7,601 bases of DNA from Acidobacteriota bacterium. Its GTDB lineage: Bacteria > Acidobacteriota > Terriglobia > Acidiferrales > UBA7541. A program made the position numbers and the translations under genes. The stretch is from assembly GCA_003133505.1 (NCBI GenBank), contig PKXT01000118.1:1-7601 (forward strand), in the 5' to 3' direction. The notes under the pieces were generated by a model. It had not been told where the DNA came from. It did no database searches and saw nothing but the letters and a program-made list of their open reading frames with translations. Shown here piece after piece: positions 1 to 6,291 of this stretch (the first letter of the stretch is position 1; each line of letters begins with the position of its first letter).

Positions 1-1
1 A

Positions 2-2542
2 CTCACCATTTACGTTCCCGGCGACGAAGACCAGGCTCTCCCGCATTGGGTTCCCGCTTACAAGACGATTCAGTCCTTCGACATTTCGCCCGAAGGCAAG
101 CGCGCTGTTTTCACCGCGCGTGGAGATGTTTTCACCGTTCCAGCCAAAGACGGCAGCATTCGCAATCTCACCCAGACTTCCGGCATCCGCGAAAAAAACG
201 CCGTTTGGTCGCCGGACGGAAAGTGGGTCGCCTATCTTTCCGATCGCTCCGGGGAAGACGAGCTTTACATCACTCCCCAGGATGGTTCCGGCCCCGAGGA
301 ACGCATCACCACCGATGGTTCCGTATTCCGGCTGCAGCCTTTCTGGTCGCCCGACAGCAAAAAACTCGTTTTTGCCGACAAAGACCTGCGCTTGTTTTTC
401 GTTGACGTCAACGACAAGAAACCGGTTCTGATTGACCAAGGCCATTATTTCGATGTTACCGATTACGTCTGGTCGCCCGACAGCCGCTGGATCGCCTATT
501 CCAAGATCGGCAAAAATACCAACGGAGTGATTTACCTGTATTCTCTCGCCGACAAAAAATTTACTCCGGTTACCACTGATTTTTACGGCAGCTGGAATCC
601 CATGTTCGATCCTGAAGGCAAATATCTCTATTTCCTTTCCAATCGCGATTACAACGAAGTCATCGGCGTTTATGATTCCGAATTTTCCAATCCCAAAGCT
701 ACCCGCGTTTTCACAGTGACTCTGCGCAAAGACGAGCCTTCGCCCTTCGCTCCCAAGAGCGACGAGGAAAACGCCAAAAAATCTCCGGAGGACACTTCCA
801 AGTCGCCCGATACTTTGGCCGGTGATTCTGACAAGAAACCGGATCAGGACGAGGACACCAAGAGGGACAAAAACGGCAAAGACGGCAAGAATAGAAAAGA
901 CGACAAGGCCAAGGAACGCCAGCCCATGAAGGAGGCCTTGCGCATTGATCTTGATGGCATCGAAGACCGCGTCCTCGCCCTTCCCATGCCTCCCGGAGTG
1001 GTCTCCGATCTTGGCGCCGCCAAGGGCTACGTCTTTTACCTCGATTCTCCGGTCTCCGGACTTTCCGGCCCCATCCCCGGCGAAACATCGGCCATTCACG
1101 CTTTCGACATGAAGGAAGGCAAGGATCATGTCCTCCTTGAGGATGCCGACAATTTCACCGTTTCCTTCAACGGCGAAAAAATTCTGTACGCCTCCAAGAA
1201 GCGCAGCGGCGAGGAAGACGCTCCCGATCACACCTACGGCATCATTGAGGCCAAGCCCACCGCTCCCAAAAAAGCTGGCGAAGGCGCGCTCAATCTCACC
1301 GCCATGAAAATGGAAGTGGATCCTCGCGCCGAATGGACCCAAATTTTCAACGAATTTTACCGCCAGGAGCGCGATTACTTCTTCGAGAAATCAATGAACG
1401 GCGTGGATTGGACCGCTGAGCGCGACAAATACGCCGCGTTGCTGCCATACGTAGCCACTCGCTTCGATTTGAATTACGTTCTGGGCGAGATGGTCGGCGA
1501 GCTTTCCAATTCCCACACTTACGTTGGCGCGGGCGATTATCCCGACCTCAAGCCCGTCAATGTCGGAATGTTGGGTGTTGATTTTGAATTGGATTCCGCC
1601 AGCGGCCGTTACCGCATCAAAAAGATTTATCGCGGCAAGAATTGGGATAATGCCGTTCGCTCCCCGCTTACCGAGCCGGGCGTGGACGTCCGCGAAGGCG
1701 ACTACCTTCTGGCGGTCAACGGCCGCTCGATCCAGTCCCCTGAAAATCCCTACTGGGCTTTCGTCAATACCGCCAATGACAATGTAGCTCTCACCGTGAA
1801 CTCCACTCCCACCGAGGCGGGCGCGCGCCACGTCACCGTGAAAACCCTACAGACCGAATTTAATCTGCGCGAGCTGGATATGATCGAAACCAATCGCCGC
1901 AAGGTTGACCAGGCCACCAACGGCCGCGTCGGTTATATTTACCTTCCCGATATGGAAGACGTCGGCCTCAACGCCTTTGTCGAGCAGTTCTTCCCCCAGA
2001 TCCGCAAGGAAGGCCTGATCATTGACGTTCGTTACAATGGCGGCGGCTTTGTGGATCAGCTTATCTTCGAGCGCTTGCGCCGCATTCTCGCCGGCATGGG
2101 CGCCGCCCGCAATTTCGAAAGCGGCACCACTCCCGATACCGTCTTCCACGGCCCCATGGCCGCGGTTACCAATGAATATGCCGCCTCCGATGGCGACATC
2201 TTTTCCTACTACTTCAAGTATTACCACCTTGGTCCGCTCATCGGCATGAGGACGTGGGGCGGCGTCCGCGGCATTCGCGGTTACATCCCTCTGATAGACG
2301 GCGGCTACCTCACTCGCCCCGAATTTGCCATGTATGGGCTCGACAGCGAGTGGGTGGTGGAAAATCATGGCGTCCAGCCCGATATCATCGTGGATAACAC
2401 TCCCGACCAGGTACTGGCCGGCCACGACCCTCAGCTCGAACGGGCCATCAGCGAGGTGATGAAGCAGCTTCCGGCCCAGCCCCAGGGACTGCCCCCTCGC
2501 CCCCCTGACCTCCCCGCCTATCCCTCCGGCCCCGGCTTCTAG
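2..2542 (+). CDS. Tricorn-like S41 serine protease, 5'-truncated by the window edge
   Basis: The frame is open from base 2 to the TAG at 2540-2542, giving 846 residues. Tricorn homologues are roughly 1,050-1,100 residues, so the N-terminus lies outside. Propeller repeats show WSPDG/WSPDS/FDPEG signatures near visible residues 70, 116, 157 and 202. A Lys/Asp/Glu-rich linker follows (about 242-306), then a second beta-rich part. The helical C1 domain starts near 435, the PDZ domain spans about 519-617 (VGMLGVDFEL...DYLLAVNG), and the C2 catalytic core about 618-820. The expected tetrad of this family is visible: Ser504-His505 in NSHTYVG, nucleophile Ser729 in AASDGD (codon 2186-2188), and Glu787 in VVENHG. 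The Ser729-Glu787 spacing of 58 matches Thermoplasma Tricorn (S965, E1023, from memory). The family cleaves oligopeptides, and bacterial members are often exported, but no signal peptide can be seen here. The protein ends in a Pro-rich tail. The in-frame TTG at 392 is internal, not the start. Confidence 0.95.
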   Translation, partial: LTIYVPGDEDQALPHWVPAYKTIQSFDISPEGKRAVFTARGDVFTVPAKDGSIRNLTQTSGIREKNAVWSPDGKWVAYLSDRSGEDELYITPQDGSGPEERITTDGSVFRLQPFWSPDSKKLVFADKDLRLFFVDVNDKKPVLIDQGHYFDVTDYVWSPDSRWIAYSKIGKNTNGVIYLYSLADKKFTPVTTDFYGSWNPMFDPEGKYLYFLSNRDYNEVIGVYDSEFSNPKATRVFTVTLRKDEPSPFAPKSDEENAKKSPEDTSKSPDTLAGDSDKKPDQDEDTKRDKNGKDGKNRKDDKAKERQPMKEALRIDLDGIEDRVLALPMPPGVVSDLGAAKGYVFYLDSPVSGLSGPIPGETSAIHAFDMKEGKDHVLLEDADNFTVSFNGEKILYASKKRSGEEDAPDHTYGIIEAKPTAPKKAGEGALNLTAMKMEVDPRAEWTQIFNEFYRQERDYFFEKSMNGVDWTAERDKYAALLPYVATRFDLNYVLGEMVGELSNSHTYVGAGDYPDLKPVNVGMLGVDFELDSASGRYRIKKIYRGKNWDNAVRSPLTEPGVDVREGDYLLAVNGRSIQSPENPYWAFVNTANDNVALTVNSTPTEAGARHVTVKTLQTEFNLRELDMIETNRRKVDQATNGRVGYIYLPDMEDVGLNAFVEQFFPQIRKEGLIIDVRYNGGGFVDQLIFERLRRILAGMGAARNFESGTTPDTVFHGPMAAVTNEYAASDGDIFSYYFKYYHLGPLIGMRTWGGVRGIRGYIPLIDGGYLTRPEFAMYGLDSEWVVENHGVQPDIIVDNTPDQVLAGHDPQLERAISEVMKQLPAQPQGLPPRPPDLPAYPSGPGF

Positions 2543-2562
2543 CTCGGGCTCCTTTCGGTTTA

Positions 2563-2634
2563 TGTAGCGGCGGGCTTCACGCCCGCCATCTTGCCTTTGC
2601 TTGCTCTTGTAGGGCCGGGCTTCAGTCCCGGCCG
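2563..2634. repeat. Two REP-like palindromes, 45 nt apart
   Basis: Two related units begin with TGTAG at 2563 and 2608. Both follow the pattern TGTAG-S-G-S-CGGGCTTCA-NN-CCCG-S-C. Unit 1 folds with a perfect 7-bp stem, GGCGGGC (2569-2575) with GCCCGCC (2581-2587), around TTCAC. Unit 2 has a perfect 7-bp stem, GGCCGGG (2613-2619) with CCCGGCC (2627-2633). The stem bases differ between units but change in compensatory pairs, so the hairpin appears to be what is conserved. They lie between two convergent genes and may act as a bidirectional terminator or mRNA-end stabiliser, although neither has a run of T after it. That they form a dispersed genomic family is inferred from resemblance to REP-type elements. 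Confidence 0.75.
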
Positions 2635-2649
2635 CATTTGCTGCCGTGC

Positions 2650-2669
2650 AAGGACGCCCCGCGGTCCTT
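2650..2669. repeat. Small inverted repeat beside the REP-like pair
   Basis: AAGGAC (2650-2655) and GTCCTT (2664-2669) form a 6-bp stem around an 8-base GC-rich loop. The bases after it, CCTTCGGTTT, resemble the CCTTTCGGTTT at 2551-2561 just before the first REP-like unit. This suggests the whole 2551-2675 stretch was built from related repeat pieces. It lies about 35 bp beyond the stop of the minus-strand exported protein gene and could help end its transcript. No clear U-tract follows on the minus strand. Confidence 0.45.
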
Positions 2670-2703
2670 CGGTTTGCATAACAGCAGGCGCACAGCAGTA
2701 AAG

Positions 2704-3546
2704 CTATTGTTGCTGAGGTGGTTGGTTCTGTTGTGGTTGCTGTTGGTCCTGCTGTTGTTGGTCCTGCTGCTGTTGATTCCGCGCCGCCGGGGGTGGAGGC
2801 GGAGGTGGTGGATAGGGTGGATACCCGTACGGCGGATATGGGTACGGCCCGTAGGGCCAATAGCGGACAAAGCGCGGGCGAGGATAATAACCGTAGGCGT
2901 AACCCGGGCCGACGCTAAAGCGCAGCCGCTTGGACTTGATGGAGCCGGTCCAAAAAGCCGCCGGTCCGCTGGCGTTGCTCGCGGAGGTCGCCACCGGCTG
3001 GGCCGTGGCTCCGCCGGTGAAGCGCGCTTCAATCGCGTAATAGCCCGGCTTCAGCTTGGTATCGAACTTGCCCGAAGGCGGGAACCAATAATCGTCGAGG
3101 TTTACCGAAAAAGAATACTTGCTGCCGGCGGCAATGCGAACAATCAAGGGAGTCGCGCCACTCGCGGCTTCCTTGGTTTCGCGAAGGGCCAGCGTGCGAG
3201 GGCGGTCCTCGTCGCTCAGCACCAGGGCGATCTTGTCGGGATACAGCATCCTCCCATTGCCCACCGAGGTGCCCAGGTTCACGTCCAAGTCGGTCTTGCC
3301 GGTGTTTTGCAACGCGACATTGAACCGGATGCCAGTCAATTGGCGGATTCGCGGAGAGACCGGATAGACCGCCATGCTAAGGCCGTTTTTCTGCTTGCCC
3401 CAGGGCACCCAACTTGAGTCCTGCGCGGATGCGGTGCCCGCCAGCACCAGTCCCGCCACCAGCACCAGCCAAATGGATTGGCGCGCCAGGGAATTGTGCC
3501 CCATGGGATTGGGGATGCTTTTTGTATTTTTTGTGATCGAATTCAT
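2704..3546 (-). CDS. Exported protein of unknown function with Tyr/Pro-rich and Gln-rich C-terminal tail
   Basis: This encodes 280 residues, and I do not recognise the family. A signal peptide is clear: a hydrophobic core at about residues 25-37 ends in the signal-peptidase I site ASA|QD after residue 41. Residues 50-180 look like a beta-sandwich, with alternating hydrophobic strands, an LQNTGKTDLDVNLG stretch typical of Ig-like folds, and a closing GYYAIEARF strand. Residues 214-254 are Tyr/Pro-rich with a run of eight prolines, and 258-280 are Gln-rich with a tandem QQQQD repeat. The ATG at 3546 gives a long signal n-region. An in-frame ATG at 3504 (residue 15) would give a normal 27-residue signal peptide and may be the true start. 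Neither has an obvious Shine-Dalgarno. The gene is monocistronic, converging on the protease gene. A periplasmic or surface role is inferred only from export and the tail. Confidence 0.85.
   Translation of the reverse strand: MNSITKNTKSIPNPMGHNSLARQSIWLVLVAGLVLAGTASAQDSSWVPWGKQKNGLSMAVYPVSPRIRQLTGIRFNVALQNTGKTDLDVNLGTSVGNGRMLYPDKIALVLSDEDRPRTLALRETKEAASGATPLIVRIAAGSKYSFSVNLDDYWFPPSGKFDTKLKPGYYAIEARFTGGATAQPVATSASNASGPAAFWTGSIKSKRLRFSVGPGYAYGYYPRPRFVRYWPYGPYPYPPYGYPPYPPPPPPPPAARNQQQQDQQQQDQQQPQQNQPPQQQ
2746..2775 (-). repeat. Tandem 15-bp repeat encoding QQQQD twice
   Basis: Two adjacent 15-bp units (2746-2760 and 2761-2775) differ at one base and encode Gln-Gln-Gln-Gln-Asp twice in the C-terminal tail of the exported protein. 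The surrounding CAA/CAG-rich sequence is low-complexity and could vary in length between strains through slippage without breaking the frame, because each unit is a multiple of three. Confidence 0.8.
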
Positions 3547-3609
3547 GTCTATTTAAACACGTGGCCGCCGCCAATGTTGCGCCAGGGATCTTGCACAGGA
3601 TGGCCTTTG

Positions 3610-3624
3610 CCCCCCCCCCCGGGG
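3610..3624. repeat. Homopolymer tract: eleven C followed by four G
   Basis: Bases 3610-3620 are all C, followed by GGGG at 3621-3624. On the minus strand this is a G run about 64 nt upstream of the ATG at 3546 of the exported protein gene, in the area where its promoter or leader should lie. Such runs slip during replication and are also prone to sequencing error, so the exact length is uncertain. Confidence 0.8.
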
Positions 3625-3708
3625 ATGCACCCCCCTCGTGGCACCACCATGCCGACCGTCTCCCGCCGCCACGTGGACCGCCCCCGCGCCCCTCATGCCT
3701 TTATGTCA

Positions 3709-3738
3709 TCCCGGAAAACGCGTAGCGTTTATCCGGGA
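3709..3738. repeat. Near-perfect 30-nt inverted repeat (REP-like hairpin)
   Basis: The outer arms TCCCGGA (3709-3715) and TCCGGGA (3732-3738) pair perfectly. The inner arms AAACGC (3716-3721) and GCGTTT (3725-3730) also pair perfectly around a GTA loop, with a single unpaired A at 3731. That is 13 bp of stem. It lies about 180 nt past the phoU stop and has no U-tract on either strand, so it looks more like a dispersed palindromic element than a simple intrinsic terminator. The flanks (GTCA before, CCC after) resemble the GTCATCCCGG type of interspersed repeat seen in many bacteria. Membership of a family is inferred. Confidence 0.8.
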
Positions 3739-3916
3739 CCCCGGGTTTCGAACTATTGGCGAAAAATTGAATTTAGTTCCGTTTAGAAAATCACATGTTA
3801 TGGATTAGTAAAGAGTTATCTTTAAGCGGTTGTGGCGGCAGTTGCGATTAGAAATACGTCCGCCCCCGCCCCTATTTCTGAATTGAGCGAGATGCCCTCG
3901 AAGACTATTGCCGCCT

Positions 3917-4582
3917 TCAGCGGCGGTCGAGCGCAGGATGCCGGACGTCCCGTCCGACAACAATGTAGATGACGTCTTCGGCGATGTTGGTGGCATGGTC
4001 GCCAATCCGTTCCAGATTTTTGGCCACCAGCACCAGTTCAAACGCGGGGAATACGACTGCGGAGTTTTCCATCATATAGGTCAGCAATTCGCGAAACATC
4101 TGGTCGCGGAGGCGATCCACTTCATCGTCCTGTCGCATGACGCTATTGGCCAGATCCACGTCGCGTTTCACCAGCGCGTTCAGGCTGTCGCGAACCATGT
4201 TCTCGGCCAGTCCGCTCATGCGCGGCAGATCAACGTAGGGCTTTACCTGCGGATGCCGGAGAATCCGCGTGGCCGATTGCGCGATATTTACCGCCTGGTC
4301 ACCGATGCGTTCGATATCACTGTTGATGCGCGACGCGCCAATCAGCAGGCGCAGGTCCGCCGCCATGGGCTGCTGCAGCGCCAGCAGGCGGGTAATACGG
4401 TCGTCCATCTCGATCTGCAATTCATTAATCGCTGGCTCTTCCTCGAGGACGGCTTCGGCCAGCGCTTCATCCGCTTCCAGCACCGCGTGGACAGCCTTAT
4501 GCACGGCGCGTTCAGACAAGCTGCCCATCCAAAGAAGGCGCTGCTGCAGGTCTTGAAATTCTTGTTCAAAGTGGCGTTCCAA
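3917..4582 (-). CDS. phoU: PhoU, phosphate transport and signalling regulator
   Basis: PhoU is a cytoplasmic helical-bundle protein that binds metal ions and couples the state of the PstSCAB transporter to the PhoR-type sensor kinase, restraining the phosphate-starvation response and uptake. The protein is 221 residues, within the usual 215-245. It has the two-fold PhoU repeat, with metal-binding E/DxxxD motifs in INSDIERIGDQAVNIA (E91, D95) and NLERIGDHATNIAEDV (E191, D195). I place the start at the TTG at 4582: GGAG lies 7 nt upstream, and the product then begins (f)MERHFEQEF, where PhoU proteins usually begin. A longer reading to a GTG/ATG-type start near 4675 would add 31 unusual residues and overlap pstB by about 80 nt, so I reject it. 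It is the last gene of the operon, 10 nt after pstB. Confidence 0.95.
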   Translation of the reverse strand: MERHFEQEFQDLQQRLLWMGSLSERAVHKAVHAVLEADEALAEAVLEEEPAINELQIEMDDRITRLLALQQPMAADLRLLIGASRINSDIERIGDQAVNIAQSATRILRHPQVKPYVDLPRMSGLAENMVRDSLNALVKRDVDLANSVMRQDDEVDRLRDQMFRELLTYMMENSAVVFPAFELVLVAKNLERIGDHATNIAEDVIYIVVGRDVRHPALDRR

Positions 4583-4589
4583 GTTCTCG

Positions 4590-4593
4590 CTCC
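4590..4593 (-). promoter_or_regulatory. Ribosome-binding site that decides the phoU TTG start
   Basis: On the minus strand the pstB stop reads TAGGAG, so the Shine-Dalgarno GGAG (4593-4590) shares its first G with the stop codon. Seven bases follow before the TTG at 4582-4580. This spacing is ideal and implies translational coupling: ribosomes finishing pstB stop on the site used to begin phoU. Confidence 0.7.
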
Positions 4594-5426
4594 TAGCCGA
4601 AACGTCCGGTGATGTAGGCCTCTGTGCGTGGATCGGCCGGGTTGGTGAATAGCTGCGCGGTGGGGCGGCATTCAATTAACTTGCCTTCCAGAAGGAAAGC
4701 GGTCACGTCGCTAACCCGCGCGGCCTGTTGCATGTTGTGGGTTACGATGGCCACGGTGCAGCTCGACCGGAGCTGCAGCATCAACTCCTCAATCTTTGCT
4801 GTACTCACCGGATCGAGCGCCGAGCACGGCTCGTCGAGCAGCAGCACTTCCGGATTCACCGCCAGCGCTCGCGCAATACAAAGCCGCTGCTGCTGGCCGC
4901 CGGAAAGCGCGTAGGCCGATTCGTGCAGCTTGTCCTTGACTTCGTCCCACAGGGCCGCGCGCCGCAGACTGCGCTCCACCTTGTCGCGCATTTCGCTGCG
5001 CTTGGCCATGCCGTTGATCTTCAGCCCGTAAGCGATGTTTTCGAAGATCGACTTGGGGAACGGATTGGGCCGTTGGAAAACCATGCCGACGCGCCGCCGC
5101 AGGTTGGTGACATCGACCTCGCGCACGTCTTCGTTGTCCAACAGGATCTTCCCTTCCATGCGGGAATTGCGCACGGTGTCGTTGATGCGGTTCAGGTTGC
5201 GCAGGAAGGTCGATTTGCCGCAACCCGAAGGGCCGATCAGCGCCGTCACCAGGTGCTCTTGCATGTCGAGCGAGATATCGTAGAGGGCCTGAAACGTACC
5301 GTAAAAGAAGTTGACGTTGGTGGCCCGCAGCTTGGGACCTGGCGCGGGCGTAGGCGTGGGCAAGGGAGCCCCCTTTCGGTCCTGGGCGGTCTTCGATTCG
5401 GGAGCGTAGTCGGGTACGGTGCTCAT
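4593..5426 (-). CDS. pstB: PstB, phosphate ABC transporter ATP-binding protein
   Basis: PstB hydrolyses ATP on the cytoplasmic face of PstCA to power phosphate import. From the ATG at 5426 it has 277 residues. The ABC motifs run in order: Walker A GPSGCGKST (65-73), Q-loop Q118 in VFQRPNPFPKS (the PNPFP after the Q-loop is typical of PstB), signature LSGGQQQ (174-180), Walker B VLLLDEP (194-200) with catalytic E199, D-loop SALD, and switch H230. The end GRFG is also typical of PstB. A Pro-rich N-terminal extension of about 30 residues precedes the ABC fold. The chosen start is 13 nt after the pstA stop with only a weak GAGA upstream. An ATG at 5471 would add 15 residues and overlap pstA by 32 nt, and is less likely. 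Confidence 0.97.
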   Translation of the reverse strand: MSTVPDYAPESKTAQDRKGAPLPTPTPAPGPKLRATNVNFFYGTFQALYDISLDMQEHLVTALIGPSGCGKSTFLRNLNRINDTVRNSRMEGKILLDNEDVREVDVTNLRRRVGMVFQRPNPFPKSIFENIAYGLKINGMAKRSEMRDKVERSLRRAALWDEVKDKLHESAYALSGGQQQRLCIARALAVNPEVLLLDEPCSALDPVSTAKIEELMLQLRSSCTVAIVTHNMQQAARVSDVTAFLLEGKLIECRPTAQLFTNPADPRTEAYITGRFG

Positions 5427-5439
5427 AAGATTCTCGATG

Positions 5440-6291
5440 TTAGCCACGGGGAACGGAGATCCCTCTCGCAATGACCAGGCGGGCCAGTATGTTGGCGGTC
5501 AGTACCATGCCGATCAGCACCAGGCCGGCGGCCCAGGCCTGCCGGTGCCAGTCGTCGTAGGGCGACAGCGCGCGGAAGTAGATCATCACGGGCAGAGACG
5601 CGGTTGGCTGCATGATCGAGCCATTCCAGAATTGGTTGTTGAATGCCGTGAACAGAAGAGGCGCCGACTCGCCGGAAATGCGCGCCACGCCGAGGATCAT
5701 GCCCGTCAGGATTCCCTTGCTGCCGGCGGGCACCACGACGGTGGCGACCATTTTCCATTTGCACGCGCCCAGCGCCAGGGCTCCTTCTCGAAGCGAGTTG
5801 GGCACCTCGCGCAGGAATTGCTCGGTTTGCCGCGTGACGATGGGAATCAGCATCGCACTGAGCGCAATCGAGCCGGCCAGTCCGGAAAACTGCCGCATCG
5901 GAACCACCAGGAGGCCCCAGGCGAGGAGGCCCACCACAATGGACGGGATTCCATTGAGCAAGTCCGCCACGTACCGCACGGCCGGCGCAAACACCTTGTC
6001 CGGGAATTCGGACAGGTAGACGCCGGCGAGAAATCCAATGGGAAGGCCTATGAGCGCGGCCACGGCGACAATCTCCAAGCTGCCGAGAATTGCGTTGGCC
6101 AATCCGCCGCCCGTTTCCCCCGCCGAAAGCGGCAGCTTGGTAAAAAAATTCCAATCGAGCGAACTGCCTCCGTAATAGACCAGGTATCCCAAAATCAGGA
6201 AAAGCGCAGCGACGGTGATTACGGTGAAGACGCCCGTGACTGTCAGCATCACCGAGTTTACGCCCTTGCGCCAGATCAGCAGATTGCTCAT
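5440..6291 (-). CDS. pstA: PstA, phosphate ABC transporter permease
   Basis: PstA is one half of the membrane channel for phosphate and pairs with PstC. It has 283 residues, as usual for the family, with six predicted membrane segments near residues 15-39, 66-92, 112-132, 138-155, 190-212 and 253-275. The EAA loop that docks to PstB is at about 168-190 (REGALALGACKWKMVATVV) and is followed by GVARISGESAPLLFTA, a conserved PstA stretch. Its ATG overlaps the pstC stop as ATGA, so the two permeases are translationally coupled, consistent with one-to-one assembly. It ends at TAA (5442-5440), just before pstB. Confidence 0.97.
   Translation of the reverse strand: MSNLLIWRKGVNSVMLTVTGVFTVITVAALFLILGYLVYYGGSSLDWNFFTKLPLSAGETGGGLANAILGSLEIVAVAALIGLPIGFLAGVYLSEFPDKVFAPAVRYVADLLNGIPSIVVGLLAWGLLVVPMRQFSGLAGSIALSAMLIPIVTRQTEQFLREVPNSLREGALALGACKWKMVATVVVPAGSKGILTGMILGVARISGESAPLLFTAFNNQFWNGSIMQPTASLPVMIYFRALSPYDDWHRQAWAAGLVLIGMVLTANILARLVIARGISVPRG

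Larger units (their letters stand above)
3547..3916. other. 370-bp gene-free region between phoU and the exported protein gene
   Basis: Open frames here lack coding character, and those that extend out only overlap the flanking genes in other frames. The stretch holds a C-rich part (3590-3700) with an 11-base C run, a strong inverted repeat at 3709-3738, and an AT-rich part (about 3750-3835). It must contain the 3' end of the pst-phoU transcript and probably the promoter of the exported protein gene, as both are on the minus strand. I cannot identify a convincing -35/-10 pair or a classical hairpin-plus-U-tract terminator. Confidence 0.7.

Noticed and set aside
1847..2860. Long minus-strand open frame (337 codons) opposite the protease gene
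   Set aside because: It lies antisense to the catalytic C2 domain, whose active-site motifs are plainly coded on the plus strand. Its product is an Ala/Gly-rich low-complexity translation with no recognisable domain, so it is a shadow of a GC-rich gene.
2638..3417. Plus-strand open frame (259 codons) with a hydrophobic Leu-rich N-terminus
   Set aside because: It is the antisense of the exported protein gene. The Leu run is the reverse complement of the CAG/CAA glutamine codons, so the apparent membrane segment is an artefact.
3558..3675. Two CACGTG palindromes (3558-3563 and 3670-3675) as a possible paired operator upstream of the exported protein gene
   Set aside because: The six-base match is short, the 112-nt separation is not a usual operator spacing, and the flanking bases agree only loosely in GC-rich sequence.
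3851..3878. GAAATA...TATTTC hairpin downstream of phoU as an intrinsic terminator
   Set aside because: The stem is only 6 bp and AT-rich, around a 16-base loop, and no U-tract follows on the minus strand. It is too weak to call.
3910..3926. Small GC hairpin overlapping the phoU stop codon
   Set aside because: The arms are five bases (GCCGC/GCGGC or CCGCC/GGCGG), within the coding sequence and with no U-tract, so chance in GC-rich sequence is likely.
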